64,000 bases of DNA. Origin: JAFAXD01 sp051985675 (lineage in GTDB: Bacteria; Pseudomonadota; Alphaproteobacteria; Rhizobiales; Xanthobacteraceae). Below the pieces are notes generated by a model. The model was not told where the DNA came from, did not search any database, and saw only the letters and a program-made list of their open reading frames with translations. The stretch spans positions 1 through 64,000 of the forward strand of contig JBPYFJ010000027.1 of NCBI GenBank assembly GCA_051985675.1. Direction: 5' to 3'. Numbering within the stretch: the stretch's first letter is position 1; each line of letters opens with the position of its first letter. A program made the position numbers and the translations under genes. Positions 18,323 through 26,816 of this stretch are shown in pieces.

Positions 18323-19314
18323 GCGGCCTCGCTTCGCGCCGCGTATTCCGGCACGAGCTCGAGCGCACGCGCAAACAGATCGGCGCCGGCATCGGGCTTG
18401 ACCGCCTGCGTCGCCAGCATGCGGCGAAACGCGCGCGCGCCGGGCACCGCATGAAACAGGCCGAGCACGTGCCGCACGATCGCGTAGAGCCGCGTACCGT
18501 GCGCGAGCTCGCGCTCGATATAGGGGATCAGCGCGCGGGCAGCCGCCTTGGCGGAGGGAAACGGCGCCGGCGCGCCGTAGAACAGCCGATCGACCTCGAG
18601 CAGACGCCACGGGTCGCGATAGGCCGCCCGCCCGAGCATCAGGCCGTCGACCTCGGTGAGCAACGCGAGGGAGCGCCGCAGGTCGTCGAGGCCGCCGTTG
18701 AGCAGGACCGGAAGGCGCGGATAGGCGCGCTTGAGCCGAAACACCCGCGCATAGTCGAGCGGCGGGATGTCGCGGTTCTCCTTCGGCGACAGACCCTCAA
18801 GCCAGGCCTTGCGGGCGTGCACGATCAGCGCGTCGACGCCGGCCGTTGCGACCGCGGCGGCGAGCTCATCGAGCGCGGCCTCCGGATCCTGGTCGTCGAT
18901 GCCGAGCCGGCACTTGACGGTGACGGGGATCGCAACCGCTGCTTTCATGGCGGCCACGCAGTCGCCGACCAGCGCCGGCTCCGCCATCAGGCAGGCGCCG
19001 AAGCGACCCTCCTGCACGCGGTCGGACGGGCAGCCGACGTTGAGGTTGATCTCGTCGTAGCCGGCCTCGGCGCCGATGTGCGCGCAGTGCGCGAGCGCCA
19101 CCGGATCCGAGCCGCCGAGCTGGAGCGCGACCGGGTGCTCGGCCGGATCGTGGCGCAGAAGCCGGGCGCGGTCGCCGTGGATCAGCGCCCCGGTGGTGAT
19201 CATCTCGGTGTAGATCAGCGCGCGCCGCGTGAGCAGGCGGTGGAAGAACCGGCAATGCCGGTCCGTCCAGTCCATCATCGGGGCAATTGCAAACCGGCGA
19301 TCGAGGTTACCCAT
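18319..19314 (-). CDS. dusA: tRNA-dihydrouridine synthase DusA
   Basis: A 331-residue FMN-dependent enzyme that reduces U20/U20a in the tRNA D-loop. Motifs visible are FAIAPMMDWTDRHCRFFHRLL at the N-terminus, NLNVGCPSDRVQEGRFGACL with the catalytic cysteine, KCRLGIDD, and LIVHARKAWLEGLSPKENR, which is characteristic of DusA rather than DusB or DusC. The start was set at ATG 19314 (MGNLDRRF). Earlier in-frame codons back to 19392 have no family match. It is first of a two-gene operon with the TauE-like exporter. Confidence 0.95.
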   Translation of the reverse strand: MGNLDRRFAIAPMMDWTDRHCRFFHRLLTRRALIYTEMITTGALIHGDRARLLRHDPAEHPVALQLGGSDPVALAHCAHIGAEAGYDEINLNVGCPSDRVQEGRFGACLMAEPALVGDCVAAMKAAVAIPVTVKCRLGIDDQDPEAALDELAAAVATAGVDALIVHARKAWLEGLSPKENRDIPPLDYARVFRLKRAYPRLPVLLNGGLDDLRRSLALLTEVDGLMLGRAAYRDPWRLLEVDRLFYGAPAPFPSAKAAARALIPYIERELAHGTRLYAIVRHVLGLFHAVPGARAFRRMLATQAVKPDAGADLFARALELVPEYAARSEAA

Positions 19315-19427
19315 CGGCTTTCGCCATGATCCGCGCAGCACCCTGCGCACTGCCGTTACATATCCGCCCGGGCGCGATAGCCCGCAAGCCATGCGCCTGC
19401 CGCATGAAGTTTGCCGTCATCGATGAC

Positions 19428-19520
19428 TCCATGGATGCCCAATTTGGCCGGTTCCGGGCATCCATGGATAACATCATGATCCGGCAGAGTTTATTGGCCA
19501 CGCGTTGTCCATGGATGCCC
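19428..19520. repeat. Three copies of TCCATGGATGCCC, two forming a palindrome
   Basis: TCCATGGATGCCC occurs at 19428-19440, as its reverse complement GGGCATCCATGGA at 19456-19468, and again directly at 19508-19520. Both direct copies continue into a related ATTTGGC/CTTTGGC sequence. The first two form a 13-bp-arm hairpin with a 15-base loop. A degenerate GGGCATCCATG pair recurs at 52526-52548. No gene lies here (19315-19610). It could be a small dispersed repeat or a terminator-like structure between divergent transcripts. Confidence 0.65.
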
Positions 19521-19610
19521 ACTTTGGCGGAAGAGACACGCATGGTGCAGTTAAAGTAGTTTGTGAACTGGAGCTATGCGCCAGGAGCTCAACCGAAGGG
19601 ACGCGCACAG

Positions 19611-21062
19611 TTACGCGTATTGGAACAGGAACATAAAGCCAAAATCCATGTGCAGCTGCTGGTGACAGTGGAACAGCGTCAGCCCTGGATGATCGGTAAC
19701 GAAATCGAACTCGACCTCCTGGAAGCCGCCCATCATCACCACGTCCTTGATAACGCCGGCCGTCGGTTTGCCGCCAACACGCACCAGTTCGAAACTATGC
19801 CGATGCAGGTGCAAAGGATGAATATCATCGCTGGCGTTGCGGAACTTCAGCCGGTAACGGTGCCTTTCATGCACGGTGTACATCGGCTTGAGGGTTTCCA
19901 TCGAGAAGGCTTTGTCGTTGAGCAGCCATTGATTAAAACCGTCGAGCGAGCCGTTGTGTTTGACTACGGTGAACTCCAGGGTCTCGTCCGGTGATGCCGG
20001 AGTAGCACCGGCTTTGCCGAAGATCGCGTAGTCCCAGTTGTAGGGCCGTGGCCTGCTCCACTGCGGCTTACCCTTGGCGTTGGCGTATTCGATCACAATG
20101 CCCATGCCATGGCCGCGGTCGTCGTCGCTGAGATCGCCCATGACCCAAACGCCGGGATGCTTCATCTCGACGATCGCCGAGATGCGCTCGGCGGTGCCGA
20201 GCCACAGCACCGGCACTTCGGCTTGTGTCGGCACGGGGTTGCCGTCGAGCGCGACGACTTTGAAAACGTGGCCAGGCAGGGCCAGACTTCGGATTTCTCC
20301 CGCGCTCGCGTTGAGCACGTGAAAGAGCACGCGCTCGCCGTGTTTGACGCGGATGGGCTCACCATGGCCGAGCATCTTGCCGTTGATGCCGAAGAGATCG
20401 TAGCCGACCTCGTAGCCCTTGGGACCCCCGAACTGCGCATCGGCCTTCTTGCCGATGTCCTGCAACTCCTCGATCGGCTCTCCAACGAGAAAATCCATGG
20501 CCATGTCGCCGCCCCGGCTGAACGACGGCAGGAATTCCTTGAGCACCAGGAACACCTCGCGATCATAGGCACCGGGATTGTTCGCCGGCTCGATATAAAC
20601 GGGCCCGACTTGCCCGGTGTAAGTGCCCATACTGAGGTTGTTCATGGGCACAACGTGGGTGTGGTAGAAACGGAAGCCCGACGGCTGCGGCAAAAATGAA
20701 ATGCGGCGCATACCGTGTGCTGGGATATAGGGTGTACCCTCTTCCGCAGCGCCATCAACATCAACAGGAACGAACTGACCGTGCCAATGTAGCTGCTCTG
20801 GCGTATCCGTGTCGTTGTAGATATCGACGACCACCCGCTTGCCTTCCGTCAGGCGCACCATCGGTCCCGGAAATTGTCCATTGTAGAGCGTGGTCGACAC
20901 GATGTGCTCCGGCGACAGCTCGACGAGGCCGGTCACGATACGCAGCGTGTAGTCAGCTTTCTCAGGGAGCGCATCGGCAGCGGGCTGAGCGATCTGCGGT
21001 GCCGCGAGCATTAGCGGGAGCGTTCCGGCAGACTTGAGCAACGAACGTCGATTGATATTCAC
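19611..21062 (-). CDS. Multicopper oxidase, Tat-exported (copy 1)
   Basis: A 483-residue periplasmic oxidase. The N-terminus NINRRSLLKSAGTLPLMLA is a twin-arginine signal. All four copper motifs are present: LHWHG, YHTH, HPLHLHRHSF and HCHQQLHMDFGF. The residue at the axial type 1 copper position (10 after the motif cysteine) is F, as in high-potential laccase-type sites. The likely activity is oxidation of Cu(I), metals or phenols. GTG 21062, preceded by GGAAGG, was chosen over the longer frame to 21185 because it places RR at the start. A second, clearly related oxidase is encoded at 23027. Confidence 0.92.
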   Translation of the reverse strand: MNINRRSLLKSAGTLPLMLAAPQIAQPAADALPEKADYTLRIVTGLVELSPEHIVSTTLYNGQFPGPMVRLTEGKRVVVDIYNDTDTPEQLHWHGQFVPVDVDGAAEEGTPYIPAHGMRRISFLPQPSGFRFYHTHVVPMNNLSMGTYTGQVGPVYIEPANNPGAYDREVFLVLKEFLPSFSRGGDMAMDFLVGEPIEELQDIGKKADAQFGGPKGYEVGYDLFGINGKMLGHGEPIRVKHGERVLFHVLNASAGEIRSLALPGHVFKVVALDGNPVPTQAEVPVLWLGTAERISAIVEMKHPGVWVMGDLSDDDRGHGMGIVIEYANAKGKPQWSRPRPYNWDYAIFGKAGATPASPDETLEFTVVKHNGSLDGFNQWLLNDKAFSMETLKPMYTVHERHRYRLKFRNASDDIHPLHLHRHSFELVRVGGKPTAGVIKDVVMMGGFQEVEFDFVTDHPGLTLFHCHQQLHMDFGFMFLFQYA

Positions 21063-21198
21063 AATGTCAACCTTCCGTTCCTGATCTGCGATGACAACTT
21101 GGCGTGGTGCCTCTGTACCGTCGCCACATTTCCTTGAACGTGAAGACGCTGGCGTGATGGGCAAAACTGATTTATGGCGCCGCAATTAACTCAGCGTG

Positions 21199-21603
21199 AT
21201 GAAGCACATGAGAAACATGCCGGATCCCACAGTCAATGTCCGCTACATGGTAGATGATGTTGACGCTGCAGTTGCCTGGTACACGAGGCATCTTGGTTTT
21301 GAGGTTCTCTCAAATGCGGCTCCCGCGTTTGCCGATGTTCAGCGAGGAACTTTGCGACTGCTCCTGAGCGGTCCGAAAAGCTCGGCCGGTCGGCCCATGG
21401 CCGATGGTGAGCAGCCCAAGCCGGGTGGTTGGAATCGTATCCACTTCATTGTGGATGACCTGAAGGTTGAGGTCGCCAGGTTGCGTAGTGTGGGCGTGCA
21501 CTTCCGAAACGAGATCGTCACAGGACCGGGCGGATCGCAAATTCTCCTGCAGGACCCCTCGGGAAATTTCATTGAATTGTTTGAGCCGGCTAGACCGAGG
21601 TAG
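21199..21603 (+). CDS. VOC (glyoxalase/bleomycin-resistance) family protein
   Basis: A 134-residue metal-dependent VOC-fold protein built of two beta-alpha-beta-beta-beta units: VNVRYMVDDVDAAVAWYTRHL, and after a loop WNRIHFIVDDLKVEVARLR, ending with LLQDPSGNFIELFEP. The H of the second unit and the E of IELFE are at the expected metal positions. The reaction is unknown; VOC proteins include dioxygenases, glyoxalases and resistance proteins. Several ATGs (21199, 21208, 21217) and GTG 21196 are possible starts. It lies between two multicopper oxidases and may belong to the same stress-related group. Confidence 0.85.
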   Translation: MKHMRNMPDPTVNVRYMVDDVDAAVAWYTRHLGFEVLSNAAPAFADVQRGTLRLLLSGPKSSAGRPMADGEQPKPGGWNRIHFIVDDLKVEVARLRSVGVHFRNEIVTGPGGSQILLQDPSGNFIELFEPARPR

Positions 21604-21812
21604 GCTTCGATTTGAATACTATGCCTTGATGTCCGCTTACCGGGGGCAAAGCAGACATTGGCAAGTGCCGCGGCTACCCGAATCGGCTCGGGCCGAGTGG
21701 CGGCTCCCGGGTAGCTGCTCTCCCAACCAGACAACCGGAACCGATTTGTTGGCGCCCTGTTGTTTCGTTTGAGGTGGCAGTTCCTGCAAGGCGCAGCAAC
21801 ACGGTAAATGGC

Positions 21813-22982
21813 ATGGAAGGGTTACGCGGTTCGCCCGCATTCACCTTCGTGTTGACGATGGGGGTCGTCAATCTGTTTGCGGACATCACCTACGAGGGTG
21901 GCGGCAGCATCAACGGACAGTTCCTGGGAGCGCTTGGGGCAAGCGCCGTCATCGTCAGCATTACGGCCGGGGTGGGCGAGTTTCTCGGTTACGCGCTCCG
22001 ATCTGTTTCCGGGTATGTCGCAGATCGCACCGGGCGATATTGGGCCATTACGTTCATCGGCTACGTCGTCAATCTAATCGCCGTTCCGCTGATGGCGCTT
22101 GCCGGTAGCTGGCAGATTGCGGCCGCCCTCATTGTTGCCGAGCGCATCGGCCGCGCCCTGCGTAAGCCGACCGTGGAAGCAATGCTCTCCTACACCACGC
22201 GCGAGTTAGGTGAAGGCTGGGTCTACGCCGTGAACAACGCACTGGACGAGACCGGTGCCACGCTCGGACCGCTGCTGATCGCGCTCGTTCTTCTCCTCAA
22301 CGGCGACTACCGCCTCGGCTTCGCACTGCTGATCATTCCAGCCCTGTTGGCGCTGGCGTCTCTCGTCGCGGCCCGCATCCGCTTTCCGTTGCCTTCGAGC
22401 CTTGAGCAGGACGCGGCGCCACGGGCGCGGGACTTCACGCCGACATATTGGCTCCACATGGCGGCGGGGGCGTGCTTCGCCGCCGGTCTTATGAGCTTTG
22501 AATTGATCTCCTACCATCTATCGACGACCAAGGTCGTCGGCGAGCACTGGATCCCAGCTTTTCTCGCCATCTCCACTGCCTTGGGTGTCGGTGCGAGCCT
22601 TATTATGGGCAAGCTCTACGATCAAATCGGCCTGCCGGTTGTTCTGGTGGCGGTCGCCCTATCGTCACTATTCTCTCCGCTCGTGTTTTTCGGCGGCTTC
22701 TGGACGATCCTCATCGGTCTGGTGTTGTGGGGAATCGGCTTCGCGACCCAGGATAGCTTGCTCAAGGCGGTGGTCGCGGGTGTCCTTCCCGAGGACCGAC
22801 GCAATCTTGCCTTCGGACTGTTCTATGCAGGTTACGGGAGCGGCTGGCTCGTCGGCAGTATCGTGATGGGACTGCTTTACCAGCAATCGCGCGTGGCGCT
22901 GGTTGCGTTCGCGATCGCGGCTCAGCTCGCGTCGATACCGCTGTTCGTCTGGGCCAGACATGCGCATCGGGCATCTCGTTAG
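21813..22982 (+). CDS. MFS transporter
   Basis: A 12-helix major facilitator of about 389 residues. The N-terminus MEGLRGSPAFTFVLTMGVVN leads into the first helix. The A-motif equivalent after helix 2 is GYVADRTGRYW, and a second-half counterpart appears at GKLYDQIGLP. It is probably an exporter, but the substrate is unknown. GTG 21774 would add 13 residues without a better ribosome site. It is co-directional with the multicopper oxidase that begins 44 bases downstream, so the two are likely one transcript. Confidence 0.88.
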   Translation: MEGLRGSPAFTFVLTMGVVNLFADITYEGGGSINGQFLGALGASAVIVSITAGVGEFLGYALRSVSGYVADRTGRYWAITFIGYVVNLIAVPLMALAGSWQIAAALIVAERIGRALRKPTVEAMLSYTTRELGEGWVYAVNNALDETGATLGPLLIALVLLLNGDYRLGFALLIIPALLALASLVAARIRFPLPSSLEQDAAPRARDFTPTYWLHMAAGACFAAGLMSFELISYHLSTTKVVGEHWIPAFLAISTALGVGASLIMGKLYDQIGLPVVLVAVALSSLFSPLVFFGGFWTILIGLVLWGIGFATQDSLLKAVVAGVLPEDRRNLAFGLFYAGYGSGWLVGSIVMGLLYQQSRVALVAFAIAAQLASIPLFVWARHAHRASR

Positions 22983-23026
22983 TCGAGACTGTTTGGCTTT
23001 GCGGCCATCCAATAAGGAAGCTGGAG

Positions 23027-24445
23027 ATGGACACGTCAGCGGACCAGCATCACCAAGACTCAATGCGTTCCTGGACTAGTCGCCGCGAATTCCTGATCGG
23101 TGCCGGGGCGGCGGGTGCGGCGGCTGGTGCCGGCCTCGCCCGCGCCTACAGTCAGGCCGTCAATGCGGCGGACTACACGCTTCGCATGGCGCCGCTGCGG
23201 CTCGAACTCGCGCCCGGCAAGTCGATTGACACGTTCGCCTATAACGGCACGGTTCCGGGACCGCTTCTGCGCCTGCGCGAAGGGCAGCATGTCAACATCG
23301 ATATCACCAACGAAACCGATATTGACGACATCATCCATTGGCACGGCCTCTACGTACCGTCGGTCGCCGATGGCGCGATGGAGGAAGGATCACCAATGGT
23401 CGAGCGCGGCGCCACCCGGCGCTATAGCTTCGCGGCGAAACCCTCGGGCACGCGCTGGTATCACAGCCACGATGTGGCGGGCACCGACCTGCGGCGCAGC
23501 CTGTACTCGGGAATGTATGGTTTTCTGATCATCGAACCGGCCAGTAATCCCGGTCGTTATGATCAGGAAGTCCTGCTCGCAGCGCATCATTGGGAACCGC
23601 GCTGGGTCAGTATGCAGGACATCCGCAAGGGGCCGCCCCCCGACAATGGCCTCGAAGTGCTGTACGCATCGGCCTCCTTCAACGACAAGATGCTAGGTCA
23701 TGGTGCGCCGGTGCGGGTCCGCGAGGGGCAGCAGGTGTTGTTCAGATTGCTAAATGCGAGCCCGACCGAGAATGTCACGTTGGCGCTCGCGGGGCATCAG
23801 CTCACCGTCATCGCACTCGATGGAAATCCGGTACCGTCGCAGCGCACGGTCGACACCGTCTTTCTCGCGCCGGCCGAACGCGCCGATGTGATTGTCGACA
23901 TGAATCGGCCCGGCGTCTGGATTTTCGGCGGCATCAAGGATGACGATCGCAAGATGGGTCTTGGCGTTGTCGTCGAATACGCGAACCAGACCGGCGACGC
24001 GCAATGGCTAGACCCGCCCATCTCTGCCTGGGATTACACCATCTTTGGGGTTGATCGCTCCGTGCCTGCACCCGATCACCGCCTTGAGCTTTTGTTTGAA
24101 AAAGTCCCCGGTGGTCACGGCGGCTACAATCGCTGGACGCTCAACGGCCGCTCATGGCCTGCCACCAACCCGTTGCTGACGACCGAGGTCGGCAAACGCT
24201 ATCGGCTCGTGATGACCAACAAGAGCGGTGACAATCATCCAATCCATCTTCACCGGCATACGTTCGAGGTGACGAAGGTCGGAGATAAGGCGACCGCGGG
24301 GCCGATGAAAGACACTATCAATATGACGCGGTTCAGCAGTGTTGAAATCGATTTCGTGGCCGACAATCCGGGACCATCGCTATTTCACTGCCATCATCAG
24401 GATCACCAAGACGAAGGCTTTATGGGGCTTGTCACATATCTTTAG
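23027..24445 (+). CDS. Multicopper oxidase, Tat-exported (copy 2)
   Basis: A 472-residue periplasmic multicopper oxidase. A twin-arginine signal (SRREFLIGAGAAGAAAGAG) is followed by three cupredoxin domains with copper motifs IHWHG (near 103-107), YHSH, HPIHLHRHTF and HCHHQDHQDEGF near the C-terminus. F occupies the axial type 1 position. It is a paralogue of the oxidase at 19611-21062; both share the LHRH[TS]FE[VL] stretch followed by a TAG-x-x-KD segment. Periplasmic location next to an MFS gene and a Spy-like metal-associated gene suggests a role in copper or metal detoxification, by inference. Confidence 0.93.
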   Translation: MDTSADQHHQDSMRSWTSRREFLIGAGAAGAAAGAGLARAYSQAVNAADYTLRMAPLRLELAPGKSIDTFAYNGTVPGPLLRLREGQHVNIDITNETDIDDIIHWHGLYVPSVADGAMEEGSPMVERGATRRYSFAAKPSGTRWYHSHDVAGTDLRRSLYSGMYGFLIIEPASNPGRYDQEVLLAAHHWEPRWVSMQDIRKGPPPDNGLEVLYASASFNDKMLGHGAPVRVREGQQVLFRLLNASPTENVTLALAGHQLTVIALDGNPVPSQRTVDTVFLAPAERADVIVDMNRPGVWIFGGIKDDDRKMGLGVVVEYANQTGDAQWLDPPISAWDYTIFGVDRSVPAPDHRLELLFEKVPGGHGGYNRWTLNGRSWPATNPLLTTEVGKRYRLVMTNKSGDNHPIHLHRHTFEVTKVGDKATAGPMKDTINMTRFSSVEIDFVADNPGPSLFHCHHQDHQDEGFMGLVTYL

Positions 24446-24540
24446 ATCGCTCCAGCCTGCCAGACATCGCGCAGCGGCGCCCAATCGAGAGTTTAATCTT
24501 GCGATGCCAGATCAGCGAAGCCGCGAACTGAGCGGGCGGC

Positions 24541-25074
24541 CTACTGCATGTGGTGATGTTGCTGCACGGGAGCATTCGAATCGTAGCCCCGGAGCGATGA
24601 ATACAGCTGCATCTGATCGGGCGATAGGATTTGAGCTGTTTGAAGATGGTACTTAAGGTGGGCATTACGCAGATCGGCTTGTGTCGCGCCGATTTGTGCC
24701 GTCGTCGTTTTCAGGCTTTCCGGGGTTATCGAATGGCTGGCGAACTGGTGATCAAGATCCGCCTCTTCGGCAAGCAACTTGGCACCGATCGGGATGGCCT
24801 CCGCCTTCATGGAGTCAAACAGCTCTTGGACGCGGGCTCGCTGCTCAGCCGTCAGCCCAAGCTTGTCAGAGAGCTCGAGAACATGGCTCGGGCCCGGGAA
24901 GCCATTCAGCTCAGCCGGCAGTGCCAGGCCCATCCCGCGACCAGCCTTGAGGTCCGCGACTTGTTGCTCAGACAGGGCCTTGATGGGTCGCGTCTGCATC
25001 CCGGCGTAGGGCGATTGGGCGAGGGCCGATGAGGCCACAACGGACACAGCGAACACCACGGACAGCGATTTCAT
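24541..25074 (-). CDS. Spy/CpxP-like periplasmic protein (heavy-metal-sensor family)
   Basis: A 177-residue exported protein with signal MKSLSVVFAVSVVASSALAQ. The mature part is all-helical with the family's LSDKLGLTAEQRARVQELFD and LSPDQMQLYSSLRGY segments (LTPEQ-type repeats). It ends in a metal-binding-looking QQHHHMQ tail. The Spy/CpxP/CnrX-type group acts as periplasmic chaperones or metal sensors. A GGAGGTT ribosome site precedes ATG 25074. Three direct GTCCTAAT repeats lie just upstream (25093-25145, minus strand). It is convergent with the multicopper oxidase at 23027. Confidence 0.82.
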   Translation of the reverse strand: MKSLSVVFAVSVVASSALAQSPYAGMQTRPIKALSEQQVADLKAGRGMGLALPAELNGFPGPSHVLELSDKLGLTAEQRARVQELFDSMKAEAIPIGAKLLAEEADLDHQFASHSITPESLKTTTAQIGATQADLRNAHLKYHLQTAQILSPDQMQLYSSLRGYDSNAPVQQHHHMQ

Positions 25075-25350
25075 GGAACCTCCATTAAGCGAATTAGGAC
25101 ACGCGCAAAATCAAATTATTAGGACAAGAGCTTCAGAATTAGGACGCTATCGCCAATTGTTGTCGCGCACAACGCGGCCGCCGCCGACGCGCGAGCTGCG
25201 CACGATAACCGCTCCCCTCGCGAGCGCGGCGAACTGGCCTCTTCGGCGCGGGCAAGAGCGTCGACGCCGACGCACCCGGGCTGAAGTTGCATCCGTAGAC
25301 GAAAGCCATCACGCTGCAGGGCCGCCGGTCCGGCGAATACGCCGGTTAGG

Positions 25351-26452
25351 CTACCGTTGGGGCTGTTGGACCCAGACCCCTCCCTGTCGCACCCACATGA
25401 AAGGATCGCCGAGCGGAACCGTAACGCGGCCCATGAACAGGTCGGTCGTGATGCGCTGGTTCGCCACGATCTGAAGTTGCGACGGCACGCCGAGCGTCGA
25501 GGTTTTGGTCCCGTAGTCGCCGTGCAGGTACTGGAAGCCCACTGTTGTCCCGCTGAACAAGGTGGGGTTTGCGCCGGTCTGAAAACCGACCAGCGGCAGC
25601 AGCGGGACGTTGACCTCCCCGCCGATCACCGAGCCGGTGAGGGTCTTGCTGACCGACAGCGATTGCGCGGGAAGCCCATTGGTTCCGCACGCGCCGGGGG
25701 CCGTGCAGTCCAGCCTGAGAGATGCGTCTTGCCACGACACGCCGCCGTCGAAGGAGACCATGACCCCGAAGTTTCCGACGGGAATGACCGTGCCGATGCG
25801 ACCGATCACATCGGTGCTCCCGCCGAACTTCACGGTCGCGCTGTCGTTTGCTGCGGCTGCGGATGTTGCAATCCCACCGGGACCGAAGGTGCCGGGGATG
25901 CCGGAGATCGCTTTGCTGCCGCTTCCGCCAAGGAACATGACTTCAACGCCGAGGAACACCGGCGCATTCAAGAGGGTAAGGACCTGCTGATTGAAGCCGA
26001 TAAATCCACCCACCACGGTGGCGCTGGGACTGAGCGTCGCCGTCGGGTTGGGTCTCGCATCGGCGGTCCCGGCGGAGATCTGCCCGCCGTTTTCAAAGAA
26101 GTCGGTGGCGTCTATCAAGCCGACCGTCCCGCCCGTGTAAAACCCGTCCTTGAACACCGGTCTCTGGAACGGTCTCTGGCATTTGGGGGAACGGCGGCAC
26201 ATACACTACCAGCGGCACGCCCTTGAAGCGCGCTTGCAAGGCTCTAAGTTGCGATGCCGCCTGGCTATAGGTCGCCCTGTCACACGCGTCCGCCGCCCGT
26301 TGCATCACCTGGGTCAGGTAGCCGCTTTGGTTTACGGCCTGCTGCTCTTCATAGCTCGGCCCCTGCGCCCAGCCCGGCTCAGCCGCAAGCAAGCTCACGA
26401 CAAACAACGCCGCTGCGGCCGCGAGCCTGCGGCGAAGCATTGCACCACTCAT
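25351..26452 (-). pseudogene. Outer-membrane beta-barrel-like protein, frameshifted
   Basis: Two frames together make one exported protein of about 367 residues. From ATG 26452 the first frame gives a signal peptide (RRRLAAAAALFVVSLLAA, cleavage near GWAQ-GP) and a helical segment, then leaves register. The second frame continues as DGFYTGGTVGLIDATDFFEN and a strand-rich body with repeated glycine/aromatic patterns typical of small alphaproteobacterial barrels, to 25351. Removing one base from the run of five G at 26185-26189 joins VYVPPFP directly to KCQRPFQRPVFKDGFYTGG. It may be a genuine pseudogene or a homopolymer error. The function is unknown. Confidence 0.7.
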
Positions 26453-26816
26453 GACAGCCCCCCGGAGTCATGTGGTTTGCAGTTATCGGATTGCACTCGA
26501 TGCGCGAACCGTAAATGCCTGCGGTAGCGGGGTAGGCGGGCTGCGAATCGCGCGTGCTGTTGTTGCTTGGCCACAAGCAACAGGTAATGGGCACGCGGTG
26601 GCTGCTTTGATCAAGGCGCATATCTAAAGGTGCGCCAGGTGTCGATCGAAGTTGCCCCACGCGCGGACAAGATCCGCTCAATTTCAACCGATGACTTTTG
26701 AGGAAACGAAGCAGATCGGCGCGAGCAACGCGACGCTATTCGCGGCCTTGCATGAAGACTAACATTCGCGCCCGGCGAAACTCTTGGATTTCGCCGGCGC
26801 AAAGACCGAGACGAAC
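26453..26816. other. Intergenic region without a supported gene
   Basis: These 364 bases separate the divergent barrel-like gene and the M20 peptidase. Short open frames exist on both strands but show no signal peptide, family motif or ribosome site that I trust. A perfect 8-bp palindrome TTGATCAA lies at 26607-26614. Promoters for both neighbours must be here, but none is clear enough to place. Confidence 0.5.
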
